From Kiloniellales bacterium (lineage in GTDB: Bacteria; Pseudomonadota; Alphaproteobacteria; Kiloniellales; JAKSDN01), in NCBI GenBank assembly GCA_022360075.1, contig JAKSDN010000872.1:1-33693 (forward strand): a stretch of DNA of 33,693 nucleotides. The letters are read 5' to 3'. The notes beneath the pieces were generated by a model. That model saw only the letters and a program-made list of their open reading frames with translations. It searched no databases and was not told the origin of the DNA. Both the position numbers and the translations under genes were made by a program. The stretch's first letter is position 1. Each line of letters opens with the position of its first letter. Positions 22,865 through 30,608 of this stretch are shown piece after piece.

Positions 22865-25483
22865 ATGAGCGACGACAAAGCCGCCGGCACGCAGATGTCC
22901 GATCAGGAATTGCAAGATCTCGTCGCTTCGACGGACACGGGCGCGCGCAACCCTGCCGGGCCGGTCGGCACGATCCTACTCGCCGTCTGCTTGGCCTGGT
23001 CCTTGTTCCAGCTTTGGATCGCTTCGCCCCTGCCGTTCATGTTCGCAAAGATCATACCGGTGCTGAACGACAGTCAGGCGCGTTCGATCCACTTGGCCTT
23101 CGCCGTCTTCCTCGCCTACACCGCCTATCCGGCGCTGAAGCGCTCGCCGCGCGACCGGATTCCGATTTTGGATTGGGTTCTCGCGCTCGTCGGCGCCTTC
23201 TGCGCCGGCTACCTCTTCCTGTTCTATCGGCAGCTTGCCGATCGTCCGGGCCTTCCGACCGACATGGACTTGGTCGTGGCCGGCATCGGGATGGTGTTGC
23301 TGCTCGAGGCGACACGTCGGGCGCTCGGTCCACCCCTGATGATCGTCGCGCTGGTGTTCCTCACCTACGTCTTCTTCGGCGACAAGAGCTTCGTGCCCGA
23401 GGTGATCCAGTGGAAGGGCGCCTCTTACGCCAAGGCCATGTCGCATCAGTGGCTGACGACCGAAGGCGTGTTCGGCGTTGCTCTCGGGGTCTCGACGACC
23501 CTCGTTTTCCTCTTCGTGCTGTTCGGCTCGCTCCTCGAGAAGGCGGGCGCCGGCAACTACTTCATCCAGGTCGCCTTCTCTCTGCTGGGCCATATGCGCG
23601 GCGGACCGGCCAAGGCGGCCGTCGTGTCGTCAGGCATGACGGGTTTGGTCTCCGGCTCCTCGATCGCCAACGTCGTGACGACCGGCACCTTCACGATTCC
23701 CTTGATGAAGCGGGTCGGCTTTCCGGCCGAGAAGGCCGGCGCCGTGGAGGTCGCCTCCTCGACCAATGGGCAGCTTACGCCGCCGATCATGGGCGCGGCC
23801 GCCTTCCTGATGGTCGAGTACGTCGGCATCTCCTACGTCGAGGTGATCAAGCACGCCTTCCTGCCGGCGATCATCTCCTACATCGCGCTCGTCTACATCG
23901 TGCATCTCGAGGCCTGCAAGGCGCACATGCGGGGGCTGCCGCGTGCCTACGAGACGACGCTGATGCGCAGCGTCTTTACGTTCGTCGCGACGGTCGCCGG
24001 CCTCGTCATTCTGGCGGGAATCACCTACTACGGCTTCAGTTGGACCAAGACGGCCTTCGGCGACGCGACCTTCTGGATCGCGGGCGTGGTCATCCTCATC
24101 GCCTACCTGCTGCTCCTGTCCTATGCGGCCCGCTACCCGGCGCTCGAGATGGACGATCCCAACTCGGAGATCGTTTCGCTGCCGATGCCCGGGCCGACGA
24201 TCAAGTCCGGTCTCTATTTCCTGTTGCCGATCGTGGTCCTGGTCTGGTGCCTGATGGTCGAGCGGCTCTCGCCCGCCCTGTCGGCCTTCTGGGCGACCGT
24301 GGTCATGATGTTCGTCGTCATCACGCAGCGCCCGCTGTTCGTGGTCTTCCGCCGCAGCGGCGAGATGAGCGAGGCTATGCGCCAGGGATTCGACGATCTG
24401 GTCCAGGGCCTGATCGCGGGCGCGCGCAACATGATCGGCATCGGCGTGGCGACGGCGGCCGCCGGCATCATCGTCGGCACGGTCACGCTCACCGGGATCG
24501 GGCAGGTCATGACCGAGTTCGTCGAGGTGATCTCCGGCGGCAACCTGATCCTGGTGCTGATCTTTACCGCCCTGATCAGCCTGATCCTGGGCATGGGACT
24601 GCCGACCACGGCGAACTACATCGTGGTCTCCTCGCTGATGGCGCCCGTGATCGTGACCCTGGGCGCCCAGGCCGGCCTGATCGTCCCGCTGATCGCCGTG
24701 CATCTCTTCGTGTTCTATTTCGGTATCCTGGCCGACGACACGCCGCCGGTGGGGTTGGCCGCCTTCGCGGCGGCCGCGGTATCGGGCGGCGATCCGATCA
24801 GGACCGGCATCCAGGGCTTCACCTACGACATCCGCACCGCGATCTTGCCCTTCATGTTCATCTTCAACACCGAGTTGCTCATGATCGGCATCGATCATTG
24901 GTGGGAGGTGATCGTCGTCGTCATCGTGGCGGTGGCCGCGATGCTGATCTTCGCCGCCGCGACCCAGGGCTTCTTCATCGTCAAGAGCCGGCTCTGGGAG
25001 TCCCTCGCCATGGTGCTGATCGCCTTTTCGCTGTTCCGACCCGGCTTCTGGCTCGACATGGTGCAGCCGCCCTACGAGTCGGTCGCGCCGGCCGGACTAC
25101 TCGAGCTGGCCGGGCAAGCGCCGGCCGATGCGCGGATCCGGCTGCAGGTCGAAGGCGAGAACATCGACGGCGACATGGTCTCGACGACGGTGGTGCTACC
25201 GCTCGGACCCGAAGGCGACGGCGTGACGCGCCTCATGGACAATGCCGGCCTCGAGCTGCGGGACGAGGAAGGCAAGGTCCTGATCGATAATGTCGTCTTC
25301 GACAGCGAAGCGGAGAAGGCCGGGCTCGACTTCGATTGGGAGATCAAGTCGGTGGAGGTCCCCGCCAGCCGCCTGCCGAAGGAGACTTTCTACATTCCGG
25401 CCATGATTCTGTTCGGCTTGATCGTCGTCTTGCAGCGGCGTCGCAGACCGGCGCAGGAAGCCGTCGCCGCGGCCTCGGCGTGA
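22865..25483 (+). CDS. TRAP transporter fused permease (4TM/12TM) with C-terminal DUF3394
   Basis: This 872-residue inner-membrane protein combines the small DctQ-like part (helices within about 33-175) and the large DctM-like part (about 200-720). Family landmarks are SGSSIANVVTTGTFTIPLMKRVGFP (262-286), STNGQLTPPIMGAAAF (299-314), GMGLPTTANYIVVSSLMAP (576-594) and DDTPPVGLAAFAAAAVSGGDP (624-643). The C-terminal extension (about 722-860), with a soluble EKAGLDFDWEIKSV segment and one final helix, fits DUF3394, found on TAXI-type fused permeases. Transport is Na+ or H+ driven and needs a periplasmic receptor; three are encoded upstream. The ATG follows a GGGGGA site. The permease is followed after 16 nt by a universal stress protein gene, a common TAXI arrangement. 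Confidence 0.95.
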   Translation: MSDDKAAGTQMSDQELQDLVASTDTGARNPAGPVGTILLAVCLAWSLFQLWIASPLPFMFAKIIPVLNDSQARSIHLAFAVFLAYTAYPALKRSPRDRIPILDWVLALVGAFCAGYLFLFYRQLADRPGLPTDMDLVVAGIGMVLLLEATRRALGPPLMIVALVFLTYVFFGDKSFVPEVIQWKGASYAKAMSHQWLTTEGVFGVALGVSTTLVFLFVLFGSLLEKAGAGNYFIQVAFSLLGHMRGGPAKAAVVSSGMTGLVSGSSIANVVTTGTFTIPLMKRVGFPAEKAGAVEVASSTNGQLTPPIMGAAAFLMVEYVGISYVEVIKHAFLPAIISYIALVYIVHLEACKAHMRGLPRAYETTLMRSVFTFVATVAGLVILAGITYYGFSWTKTAFGDATFWIAGVVILIAYLLLLSYAARYPALEMDDPNSEIVSLPMPGPTIKSGLYFLLPIVVLVWCLMVERLSPALSAFWATVVMMFVVITQRPLFVVFRRSGEMSEAMRQGFDDLVQGLIAGARNMIGIGVATAAAGIIVGTVTLTGIGQVMTEFVEVISGGNLILVLIFTALISLILGMGLPTTANYIVVSSLMAPVIVTLGAQAGLIVPLIAVHLFVFYFGILADDTPPVGLAAFAAAAVSGGDPIRTGIQGFTYDIRTAILPFMFIFNTELLMIGIDHWWEVIVVVIVAVAAMLIFAAATQGFFIVKSRLWESLAMVLIAFSLFRPGFWLDMVQPPYESVAPAGLLELAGQAPADARIRLQVEGENIDGDMVSTTVVLPLGPEGDGVTRLMDNAGLELRDEEGKVLIDNVVFDSEAEKAGLDFDWEIKSVEVPASRLPKETFYIPAMILFGLIVVLQRRRRPAQEAVAAASA

Positions 25484-25499
25484 GAGCGGGGATTTCGCC

Positions 25500-25931
25500 A
25501 TGTTCAAGGACATCCTGTTCGCCGTCGACCTGCCCAATCAGGAATCGCAGGACAAGGCTCTCCAAGTCGCGATCGCCGAGGCCCGGGCGAGCGACGCGAC
25601 GCTGCACGTTATGACCGTGGTGCCTGACTTCGGCCTGAGCATCGTCGGCAGCTACTTCCCCGAGGGCTTCGAGAAGAAGGCGATCGACGAGGCGACGCAG
25701 CATCTGCACGACTACGTCAAGACGAAGGTGCCCGCTCAGGTCTCGGTGCAGCACATCGTCTGTCACGGCAGCGTCTATTCGGAGATCCTGAGGACCGCGA
25801 AGGAGATCGGCTGCGACCTGATCGTCATGGCGTCGCATCGGCCCGAGCTGCAGGACTACCTGCTCGGCCCGAACGCGGCCCGCGTGGTGCGGCATGCGCT
25901 CTGTTCGGTGCTTGTCGTGCGCGATGCTTGA
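25500..25931 (+). CDS. TRAP-associated universal stress protein (UspA family)
   Basis: The 143-residue cytoplasmic protein has the UspA fold: FKDILFAVD at the N-terminus (D10 at the nucleotide site), CDLIVMASHRPELQDYLLGPNAARVVRHALCSVLVV at the C-terminus. The usual ATP motif G-2x-G-9x-G-S/T is degenerate (ASHRPE at the first glycines), but GPNAARVVRHA is kept, as in the TeaD-like proteins linked to TRAP permeases. TeaD is an ATP-binding negative regulator of ectoine uptake in Halomonas. A similar regulatory role on this permease is likely but inferred. It starts 16 nt after the permease, so translation is coupled. Family membership is certain. Confidence 0.93.
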   Translation: MFKDILFAVDLPNQESQDKALQVAIAEARASDATLHVMTVVPDFGLSIVGSYFPEGFEKKAIDEATQHLHDYVKTKVPAQVSVQHIVCHGSVYSEILRTAKEIGCDLIVMASHRPELQDYLLGPNAARVVRHALCSVLVVRDA

Positions 25932-25963
25932 GGCGTCCCCGCCAGGGATCGCGATTTAGGCGC

Positions 25964-26836
25964 ATGTTGGATCGGAGACCGGTCTTCTACGCTGCGCTGC
26001 TCTTGATTGCGTTCGGTGGAGTCTTGGGTCGGGCGCAGGGCGAGACGTCACAGGCTCTAGCGATACCCGAATTGGTCAGGGTGCCGGCCGGTGCCTTCAT
26101 CGCCGGCTCGGATCGGCGGGAGCGGGAGACCGCCTATCGTCTGGACGAGGCGGCCTATGGCCATTCGCGGACCCGCGATTGGAAGTGGTACGAGAACGAG
26201 CGCCCGCGCGGGGCCAAGGAGACGGCGAGCTTCGAGATCACGCGCACGCCGATCACCAATCGTCAATATGCCGCCTTTCTGGCCGCCACCGGGCACCGGC
26301 ACCCGGACGTCGATGCCGAGACCTGGCGCGGCTACAAGCTGGTCCACCCCTTCTCCCGCACGCGGCGGCACGCCTGGAGCCGAGCGCTGCCGCCGGAAGG
26401 CCGCGCCGACCATCCGGTGGTGCTGGTCAGCCACGCCGACGCGCAGAGCTACGCCGCCTGGCTTAGCGAGGTCACCGACCGGCGCTGGCGCCTGCCGAGC
26501 GAGCTGGAGTGGGAGAAGGCGGCCCGAGGCGAGGACGGCCGGGTCTTTCCCTGGGGCGGCACCTGGGACGCCGGCAAGGTCAACAGCCATGACGCGGGGC
26601 CCTTCGACACCCTGCCCGTCGGCAGATTTCCGTCCGGGGCGAGCCCCTACGGCCTGCTGGATGCCGCGGGCCAGGTTTTCGAGTGGACGGCGAGCCCGGG
26701 CAACCCCGGGCGCTTCATCGTCAAGGGCGGCTCGTGGGACGACAAGGGATGCGGCGTCTGCCGGCCGGCGGCGCGGCACGCCCGGCCGGCCGGCATTAAG
26801 CATATCCTGATCGGTTTCCGCTTGATTGCGGAATGA
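25964..26836 (+). CDS. periplasmic SUMF1/FGE-like domain protein
   Basis: The 290-residue protein has a signal peptide (cleavage near AQG, about residue 26) and a formylglycine-generating-enzyme-like domain: VRVPAGAFIAGSD (about 38-50), FEITRTPITNRQYAAFL (90-106), DHPVVLVSHADAQSYAAWL (149-167), RWRLPSELEWEKAARG (174-189), FPWGG, GLLDAAGQVFEWTAS and FIVKGGSWDD near the end. True FGE uses two copper-binding Cys with four residues between them after GGS; here the only pair is C263-x2-C266, offset from those positions. So it is probably not a classical sulfatase activator, but a related modifying or binding protein. It is 32 nt after the stress protein gene and may belong to the TRAP operon. Confidence 0.88.
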   Translation: MLDRRPVFYAALLLIAFGGVLGRAQGETSQALAIPELVRVPAGAFIAGSDRRERETAYRLDEAAYGHSRTRDWKWYENERPRGAKETASFEITRTPITNRQYAAFLAATGHRHPDVDAETWRGYKLVHPFSRTRRHAWSRALPPEGRADHPVVLVSHADAQSYAAWLSEVTDRRWRLPSELEWEKAARGEDGRVFPWGGTWDAGKVNSHDAGPFDTLPVGRFPSGASPYGLLDAAGQVFEWTASPGNPGRFIVKGGSWDDKGCGVCRPAARHARPAGIKHILIGFRLIAE

Positions 26837-26927
26837 TCTATGGCCTTTCCTTCCGTCTCGGCTCACGGCATGTTGAACCGGAGCGGGCTTGCCCAGGGCC
26901 CGCGAAACCTCGATCTGGTTAGGCGTT

Positions 26928-27686
26928 ATGCGGGCAGCAGAAGCGATACGTCAGCTTGAGATCCCCTCGGCCGTCGACCTCGAGGCTTTGCCGGGCGACG
27001 AGATTGAGTCGATGGCGCGGGCGGGTCAGCAGATCGTCGAGATCTATCGGGTCCTCAACAAGACGAGCGACAACGTGGTCGGCGAGCTGCTGCGCGGCCA
27101 AGGGACCTTTTACGAATGGGACCACTTCCCGCCCGGCGACGTCTACGATCGCGAGACGCACAGTCAGTTCTACTATCACGCCCATGCGGCCGACCAGCGC
27201 TTCGAGGGCGAGCACGGGCATTTCCACACCTTCATCCGGCCCAAGGGCATGCCGCCGGGGATCAAGCCGGCACCGGTCCCGAACGCACCCAAGCCGAAGG
27301 ACGGCAACGACGCGCTCAGCCATTTGATCGCCATATCGATGAACCCGGCGGGCTTTCCCTTCCGCCTCTTCACGGTCAACCGCTGGGTGACGGGCGAGAC
27401 CTGGTACCGGGCGCCGGACGTCTCGGTGCTGCTCGATTACTTCAAGATCGACGTGGCGCGCCCGTCCTGGCCGACGAATCTCTGGATCACGGCGATGGTG
27501 CGGCTCTTCAAGCCCCAGATCCTCGAGCTGCTGAAGGTCCGCGATCAGACCGTCGAGGAATGGCAGCGCTTGCACAACGACCGGGACGTATACGAAGACC
27601 GCGAGTTGGAGATCACGTCCTATGCCGATGTCGACGTGGAAGCACAGGTCCGCGCAGTCGGCCAAGAGATGCTGAGGCGGCAGTAG
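26928..27686 (+). CDS. conserved hypothetical protein with His-rich motif
   Basis: This 252-residue cytoplasmic protein has a striking histidine cluster: H66 in YEWDHFPPGDVYD, H78, H84 and H86 in YYHAHAAD, and H96, H98 and H100 in EGEHGHFHTF, which looks like a metal site. Downstream are the aromatic-rich FTVNRWVTGETWY (about 148-160) and an acidic C-terminus. I think it belongs to an uncharacterised domain family of the DUF6969 type, but I am not sure of the number. The ATG at 26928 is the first that gives a sensible N-terminus; the in-frame start at 26889 would add an unlikely stretch. It lies 91 nt after the SUMF1-like gene on the same strand and may be read with it. Function is unknown. 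Confidence 0.75.
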   Translation: MRAAEAIRQLEIPSAVDLEALPGDEIESMARAGQQIVEIYRVLNKTSDNVVGELLRGQGTFYEWDHFPPGDVYDRETHSQFYYHAHAADQRFEGEHGHFHTFIRPKGMPPGIKPAPVPNAPKPKDGNDALSHLIAISMNPAGFPFRLFTVNRWVTGETWYRAPDVSVLLDYFKIDVARPSWPTNLWITAMVRLFKPQILELLKVRDQTVEEWQRLHNDRDVYEDRELEITSYADVDVEAQVRAVGQEMLRRQ

Positions 27687-27781
27687 AACACAAGACGCCG
27701 CGTCCCCCTCCGGCGGCGTGACCCGACCGCCCGGTACCCCGAATAGGCAAGGCTCGAAGCCCCCAGGCCGCCTTGTCTGCG

Positions 27782-27796
27782 TTAAGGGTCGCTTAA
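27782..27796. promoter_or_regulatory. CtrA-type box, perfect TTAA-N7-TTAA, upstream of the DUF2336 gene
   Basis: TTAAGGGTCGCTTAA matches TTAA-N7-TTAA exactly, inside the palindrome GTTAAGGGTCGCTTAAC. It lies 110 nt upstream of the DUF2336 start at 27907 in a 220-nt gap. Downstream, the AT-rich stretch CATTACATCATAATTGATC (27810-27829) is unusual for this GC-rich sequence and is a likely promoter. Control by CtrA is inferred from the consensus. Confidence 0.7.
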
Positions 27797-27906
27797 CGCT
27801 CATTACATCATAATTGATCGCGGTTCGGCCCATTTAACGCGCGTCCGTTGCGGTCGGCGCCTGGCTTGCCGCAAGCGTGACCCATGATCGGAAGTCAAGG
27901 GAAACA

Positions 27907-29022
27907 ATGGCTTCAAAACTCTCGAAGGACGATGTCAGTCGCCTTTTGACCGACCCCTCGCCGAAGACCCGTGCGGAGACCGTCTCCAAGATCGCGGTCC
28001 AGTTCGACGATCGTCGGTTGAGCGAAAGCGAACGCAATATCGCCGAGGATATCTTCCGCGCCGTCTTGCAGGACGTGGAGGTCCATGTTCGCGAGACCCT
28101 GTCGGCTCATCTCAAGTCCTCGCCCGACTTGCCGCGCGATATCGCGCTGTCGCTGGCGAAGGACGTCGAGTCGGTGGCCTTGCCGGTCCTGAAGTTCTCC
28201 GAGGTCCTGACGGACGAGGACCTCATCGAGATCGTTCAGGGCGAGAACTCGGCCAAGCAGATCGCCATCGCCCAGCGCAAGGTGGTTTCCTCCGGGGTCG
28301 CCGATGCCTTGATCGACACCGGCAATGAGACCGCCGTGGCCAAGCTCGTCTCGAACGAGGGTGCCGAGCTGACCGAGCGGGCGATCGGCCGGGTCATGAC
28401 CAACTACAAGAAGAGCCAGAGTGTCGCGGACTCCCTGTCGCGGCGGCCGAACCTGCCGCCGGCGCTGTCCGAGCAGATGGTCAATGCCCTGACCCAGAAG
28501 CTCCAAAGCGTCCTGACCGCCAAGCACGATCTTCCGCCGGATCAGATCAGCAACCTGCTGCTGCAGGCGCGCGAGCGCGCCACGGTGACGCTGATCAGCG
28601 CCGGCTCCAGCGACGAGGAGCTGGAGCGGCTGGTCGAGCAGATGCACATCAACGGCCGCTTGACGCCCTCGGTCGTCCTGCGCGCGACGGCGATGGGCGA
28701 TCTCGCGTTCTTCGAGATGTCCCTGGCCCGGCTGGCCCGCATTCCGGTGCAGAACGCGCGGATCCTAATCCATGACCAGGGCAACCTGGGCTTCGAATCG
28801 CTCTACTCGCGCACCGGCTTGCCGGAGCGTTGGTTCCCGGCCTTCCGCGCCGGCCTCGACGTGATCAGCGAGACCGACTACGACGGCGGCCCCTACGATC
28901 GGGAGCGCTTCGTCTCGCGCATGGTCGAGCGCATGCTGACCTTGTTCGAGGATCCGTCGGACCGCATGAGCGAGGCCGACATCGAATATCTGATGAACAA
29001 GCTTACGCAGCTTGCCGCCTAG
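27907..29022 (+). CDS. DUF2336 domain-containing protein
   Basis: The 371-residue, all-helical cytoplasmic protein matches the alphaproteobacterial DUF2336 family: an N-terminal LTDPSPKTRAETVSKIAVQFD.....L...E...AEDIFRAVLQDVEVHVRETLSAHL block and HEAT-like repeats through residue 230, then a C-terminal DLAFFEMSLARLARIPVQNARILIHD segment. The family has no settled biochemical role. The ATG at 27907 follows an AAGGGAA site; the ATG at 27877 is in frame but would place the leader in the protein. A perfect CtrA-type box upstream suggests cell-cycle-timed expression, in line with the presence of gcrA in the window. It is a single-gene unit followed by tRNA-Pro. Confidence 0.92.
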   Translation: MASKLSKDDVSRLLTDPSPKTRAETVSKIAVQFDDRRLSESERNIAEDIFRAVLQDVEVHVRETLSAHLKSSPDLPRDIALSLAKDVESVALPVLKFSEVLTDEDLIEIVQGENSAKQIAIAQRKVVSSGVADALIDTGNETAVAKLVSNEGAELTERAIGRVMTNYKKSQSVADSLSRRPNLPPALSEQMVNALTQKLQSVLTAKHDLPPDQISNLLLQARERATVTLISAGSSDEELERLVEQMHINGRLTPSVVLRATAMGDLAFFEMSLARLARIPVQNARILIHDQGNLGFESLYSRTGLPERWFPAFRAGLDVISETDYDGGPYDRERFVSRMVERMLTLFEDPSDRMSEADIEYLMNKLTQLAA

Positions 29023-29106
29023 CTTTGCCGTCGCCGTCGGGCCCAATCGAAGGGGCGCTGACGGCCATTGCCAGGCTCCCGGGGAGGGTCTATAACCCGC
29101 GCCCAG

Positions 29107-29183
29107 CGGGGAGTAGCTCAGCCTGGTAGAGCACCGTCTTCGGGAGGCGGGGGCCGGAGGTTCAAATCCTCTCTCCCCGACCA
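29107..29183 (+). tRNA. tRNA-Pro (anticodon CGG)
   Basis: The 77-nt sequence folds as a full cloverleaf: acceptor stem CGGGGAG (29107-29113) with CTCCCCG (29173-29179), D-arm GCTC...GAGC, anticodon stem CCGTC/GGCGG with loop TTCGGGA, a T-arm GGAGG-TTCAAAT-CCTCT, discriminator A and encoded CCA (29181-29183). The anticodon CGG reads the proline codon CCG. No copy of its 3' end was found nearby, so no integrated element is bounded by it here. Confidence 0.97.
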
Positions 29184-29244
29184 GTTTTCAAGCACTTACT
29201 GATTCCCGCCTCCTTCAGCTTGAGGTCAATCGGCCTTCTTTCGG

Positions 29245-30267
29245 TTACGCGGCCAAAAGCAAATCTCGAGCGGGCTGCGGCAAGCGGCGTACCCCAGCTG
29301 CTAAGGCACTTTTCCATTTCGGTCCTCGGCTGCGGGCTTCTTCGTAGGCAACGGTGATATCGTCGGGGCTGCCGTTCAGCTCGGCGGAAGCCGCGATCAG
29401 ATCCGCTGCCTGAGCGATGTCCTTGCGCACCTTCTCGGCCTGTGCCCGTCTGCGGGTCGCCACGATCAGCTTGTGAACGGCATAGCGGGCGGGTTGTGGC
29501 ACGTTGACCAGGACGCCGTAGCGGTACAGCACCGCGGCAGGTATCGGGTCCTGGATGAGGAAGTCCAGGAACGGGAGCGGTTGGGCGAACGCACCGAGAG
29601 CCTTGAGTTCAATGAGTTCATCCCTATCCGACTCTCGCTTCATCGTAGTCAGGAGCTCGACGGCCGTTCCGCTCTCGCCGCGCCAGCCCGACGATTTCGC
29701 GTAGTGACGGGGTGACGGTCTTGGCCGGAAGGTCTCGACGGATTGGAGCACTTCGGCGAACGCCGGGTCCATGCGATCATCAAGCGCAAGGCTGATCGTG
29801 TAGTGCTGGGCCAGGTCAATGTCCTCGGTCTTGGCGATCGCGCTTTCGAGCGGGCGCCCGAGGATCGCGGGGTAGCAGCCAAAGGCATGGGAACCCACCA
29901 GCACGGCTCGGAGTCTGAACGCGCCTGCCTTGGCGAGAGCCGAGAGAACCTTGCCCGTTTGTGCGTCTGGGGACGGATAGCCAGCCTCTCGGAGCATCCG
30001 GACGAAGCGACCGCGCTCACGGTCCCGCGCCTTGAGACCCGCTGCCTGCTCCCTCGTCCGTTCGATCCGCTGGCGAAGCTCGGGCGAGTCGGGTCCAAGG
30101 TAGGTGTTTCGGACGGCCCCTGCGAATCGCTGAGTTGTGTACCAATAGAATCTCTCGCTTCGCTCTATGAGCTTGGGCGAGCCGGGAATGGCGATCAGGG
30201 CATCGTCCTGGAGGCGAGCCAGCAGGTCGGAGTAAACTGTCTGCGCTGTCAAAGGGTAAGGCTTCAT
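29245..30267 (-). CDS. GSU2403-type nucleotidyltransferase-fold protein
   Basis: The 340-residue protein resembles the GSU2403/NTP_transf_8 family of minimal nucleotidyltransferases. The polymerase-beta-like core shows LVGSHAFGCYPAILG (about 123-137, with G125-S126) and TEDIDLAQ (148-154) supplying D149 and D151, the expected metal-binding acids. The N-terminal third is helical and charged and may bind a partner or nucleic acid. Substrate is not known; related folds include antitoxin and toxin nucleotidyltransferases. The ATG at 30267 has no ribosome binding site and stands 2 nt from a perfect 19-bp inverted repeat, so its message may be leaderless or structured. The gene stands alone next to tRNA-Pro and appears a little lower in GC than its neighbours, so it may have been acquired. 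Confidence 0.8.
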   Translation of the reverse strand: MKPYPLTAQTVYSDLLARLQDDALIAIPGSPKLIERSERFYWYTTQRFAGAVRNTYLGPDSPELRQRIERTREQAAGLKARDRERGRFVRMLREAGYPSPDAQTGKVLSALAKAGAFRLRAVLVGSHAFGCYPAILGRPLESAIAKTEDIDLAQHYTISLALDDRMDPAFAEVLQSVETFRPRPSPRHYAKSSGWRGESGTAVELLTTMKRESDRDELIELKALGAFAQPLPFLDFLIQDPIPAAVLYRYGVLVNVPQPARYAVHKLIVATRRRAQAEKVRKDIAQAADLIAASAELNGSPDDITVAYEEARSRGPKWKSALAAGVRRLPQPARDLLLAA

Positions 30268-30269
30268 GA

Positions 30270-30310
30270 CCGTCTTGTACTACAAAAAAACTTTTTGTAG
30301 TACAAGACGG
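30270..30310. repeat. perfect 19-bp inverted repeat at the nucleotidyltransferase start
   Basis: CCGTCTTGTACTACAAAAA (30270-30288) is the exact reverse complement of 30292-30310, separated by 3 nt (AAC). Read toward the nucleotidyltransferase, TTGTAC and TAGTAC inside the arms have 17-bp spacing and could be a weak -35/-10 pair, so a dimeric repressor could cover the promoter. As RNA it would be a long hairpin directly before the start codon. A separate GCGGGA/TCCCGC stem follows at 30314-30329. Confidence 0.85.
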
Positions 30311-30421
30311 GAAGCGGGATCCCTCCCGCCGAGGCCAGTTGACGGCCTTCGGGCAGGCCGCTACCAAGGTTTGCAGGGCGATCAGGCCTTAGCTGGCCGA
30401 TCCATCGAAGGGAACCGTGTC

Positions 30422-30571
30422 ATGAGCCGCGCCGCCGCCGTTATTGCGATCAGCCTCTTCCTCGCCGCTTGCACGGGGCCGCGTTCGATCCAGACGACCC
30501 AGCACGATCCGCTCTGGACGACGGCCTCCGACCCTTACCGCTGTTGGGACTATCCCGCTCTCTGCGAATAG
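30422..30571 (+). CDS. small lipoprotein, 49 residues
   Basis: The short product has a type II signal peptide with lipobox LAAC (lipidated C17) after a hydrophobic core (AAVIAISLFLAA). The mature part of 33 residues ends with DPYRCWDYPALCE and has two further Cys that may pair. It should be anchored in the inner or outer membrane facing the periplasm. The ATG at 30422 follows an AAGGGA site. It is convergent with the polyprenyl synthase gene, with two small hairpins between the stop codons. Tiny lipoproteins with such tails are frequent in this bacterial group; no function is known. Confidence 0.7.
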   Translation: MSRAAAVIAISLFLAACTGPRSIQTTQHDPLWTTASDPYRCWDYPALCE

Positions 30572-30572
30572 A

Positions 30573-30607
30573 GCCGAGGGCCTTCGGCCGGCCCCGACAT
30601 GGCGGGG
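30573..30607. terminator. paired hairpins between convergent genes
   Basis: GCCGA/TCGGC (30573-30577 with 30584-30588) and CCCCG/CGGGG (30592-30596 with 30603-30607) fill the 37-nt space between the stop codons of the lipoprotein and polyprenyl synthase genes. No T-tracts are present, so bidirectional termination is only a possibility. Confidence 0.35.
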
Positions 30608-30608
30608 T

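Noticed and set aside
25928..25963. Earlier start of the SUMF1-like gene overlapping the stress protein stop
   Set aside because: It would add 12 Arg-rich residues before the signal peptide; the ATG at 25964 gives a normal signal sequence.
30270..30310. Inverted repeat as an intrinsic terminator or a MITE end
   Set aside because: No T-run follows the stem on either strand, and no target-site duplication or second copy is visible in the window.
29107..30330. Genomic island inserted at tRNA-Pro carrying the nucleotidyltransferase
   Set aside because: No integrase and no direct repeat of the tRNA 3' end were found on the far side; acquisition of the single gene remains possible but not as a tRNA-bounded element.
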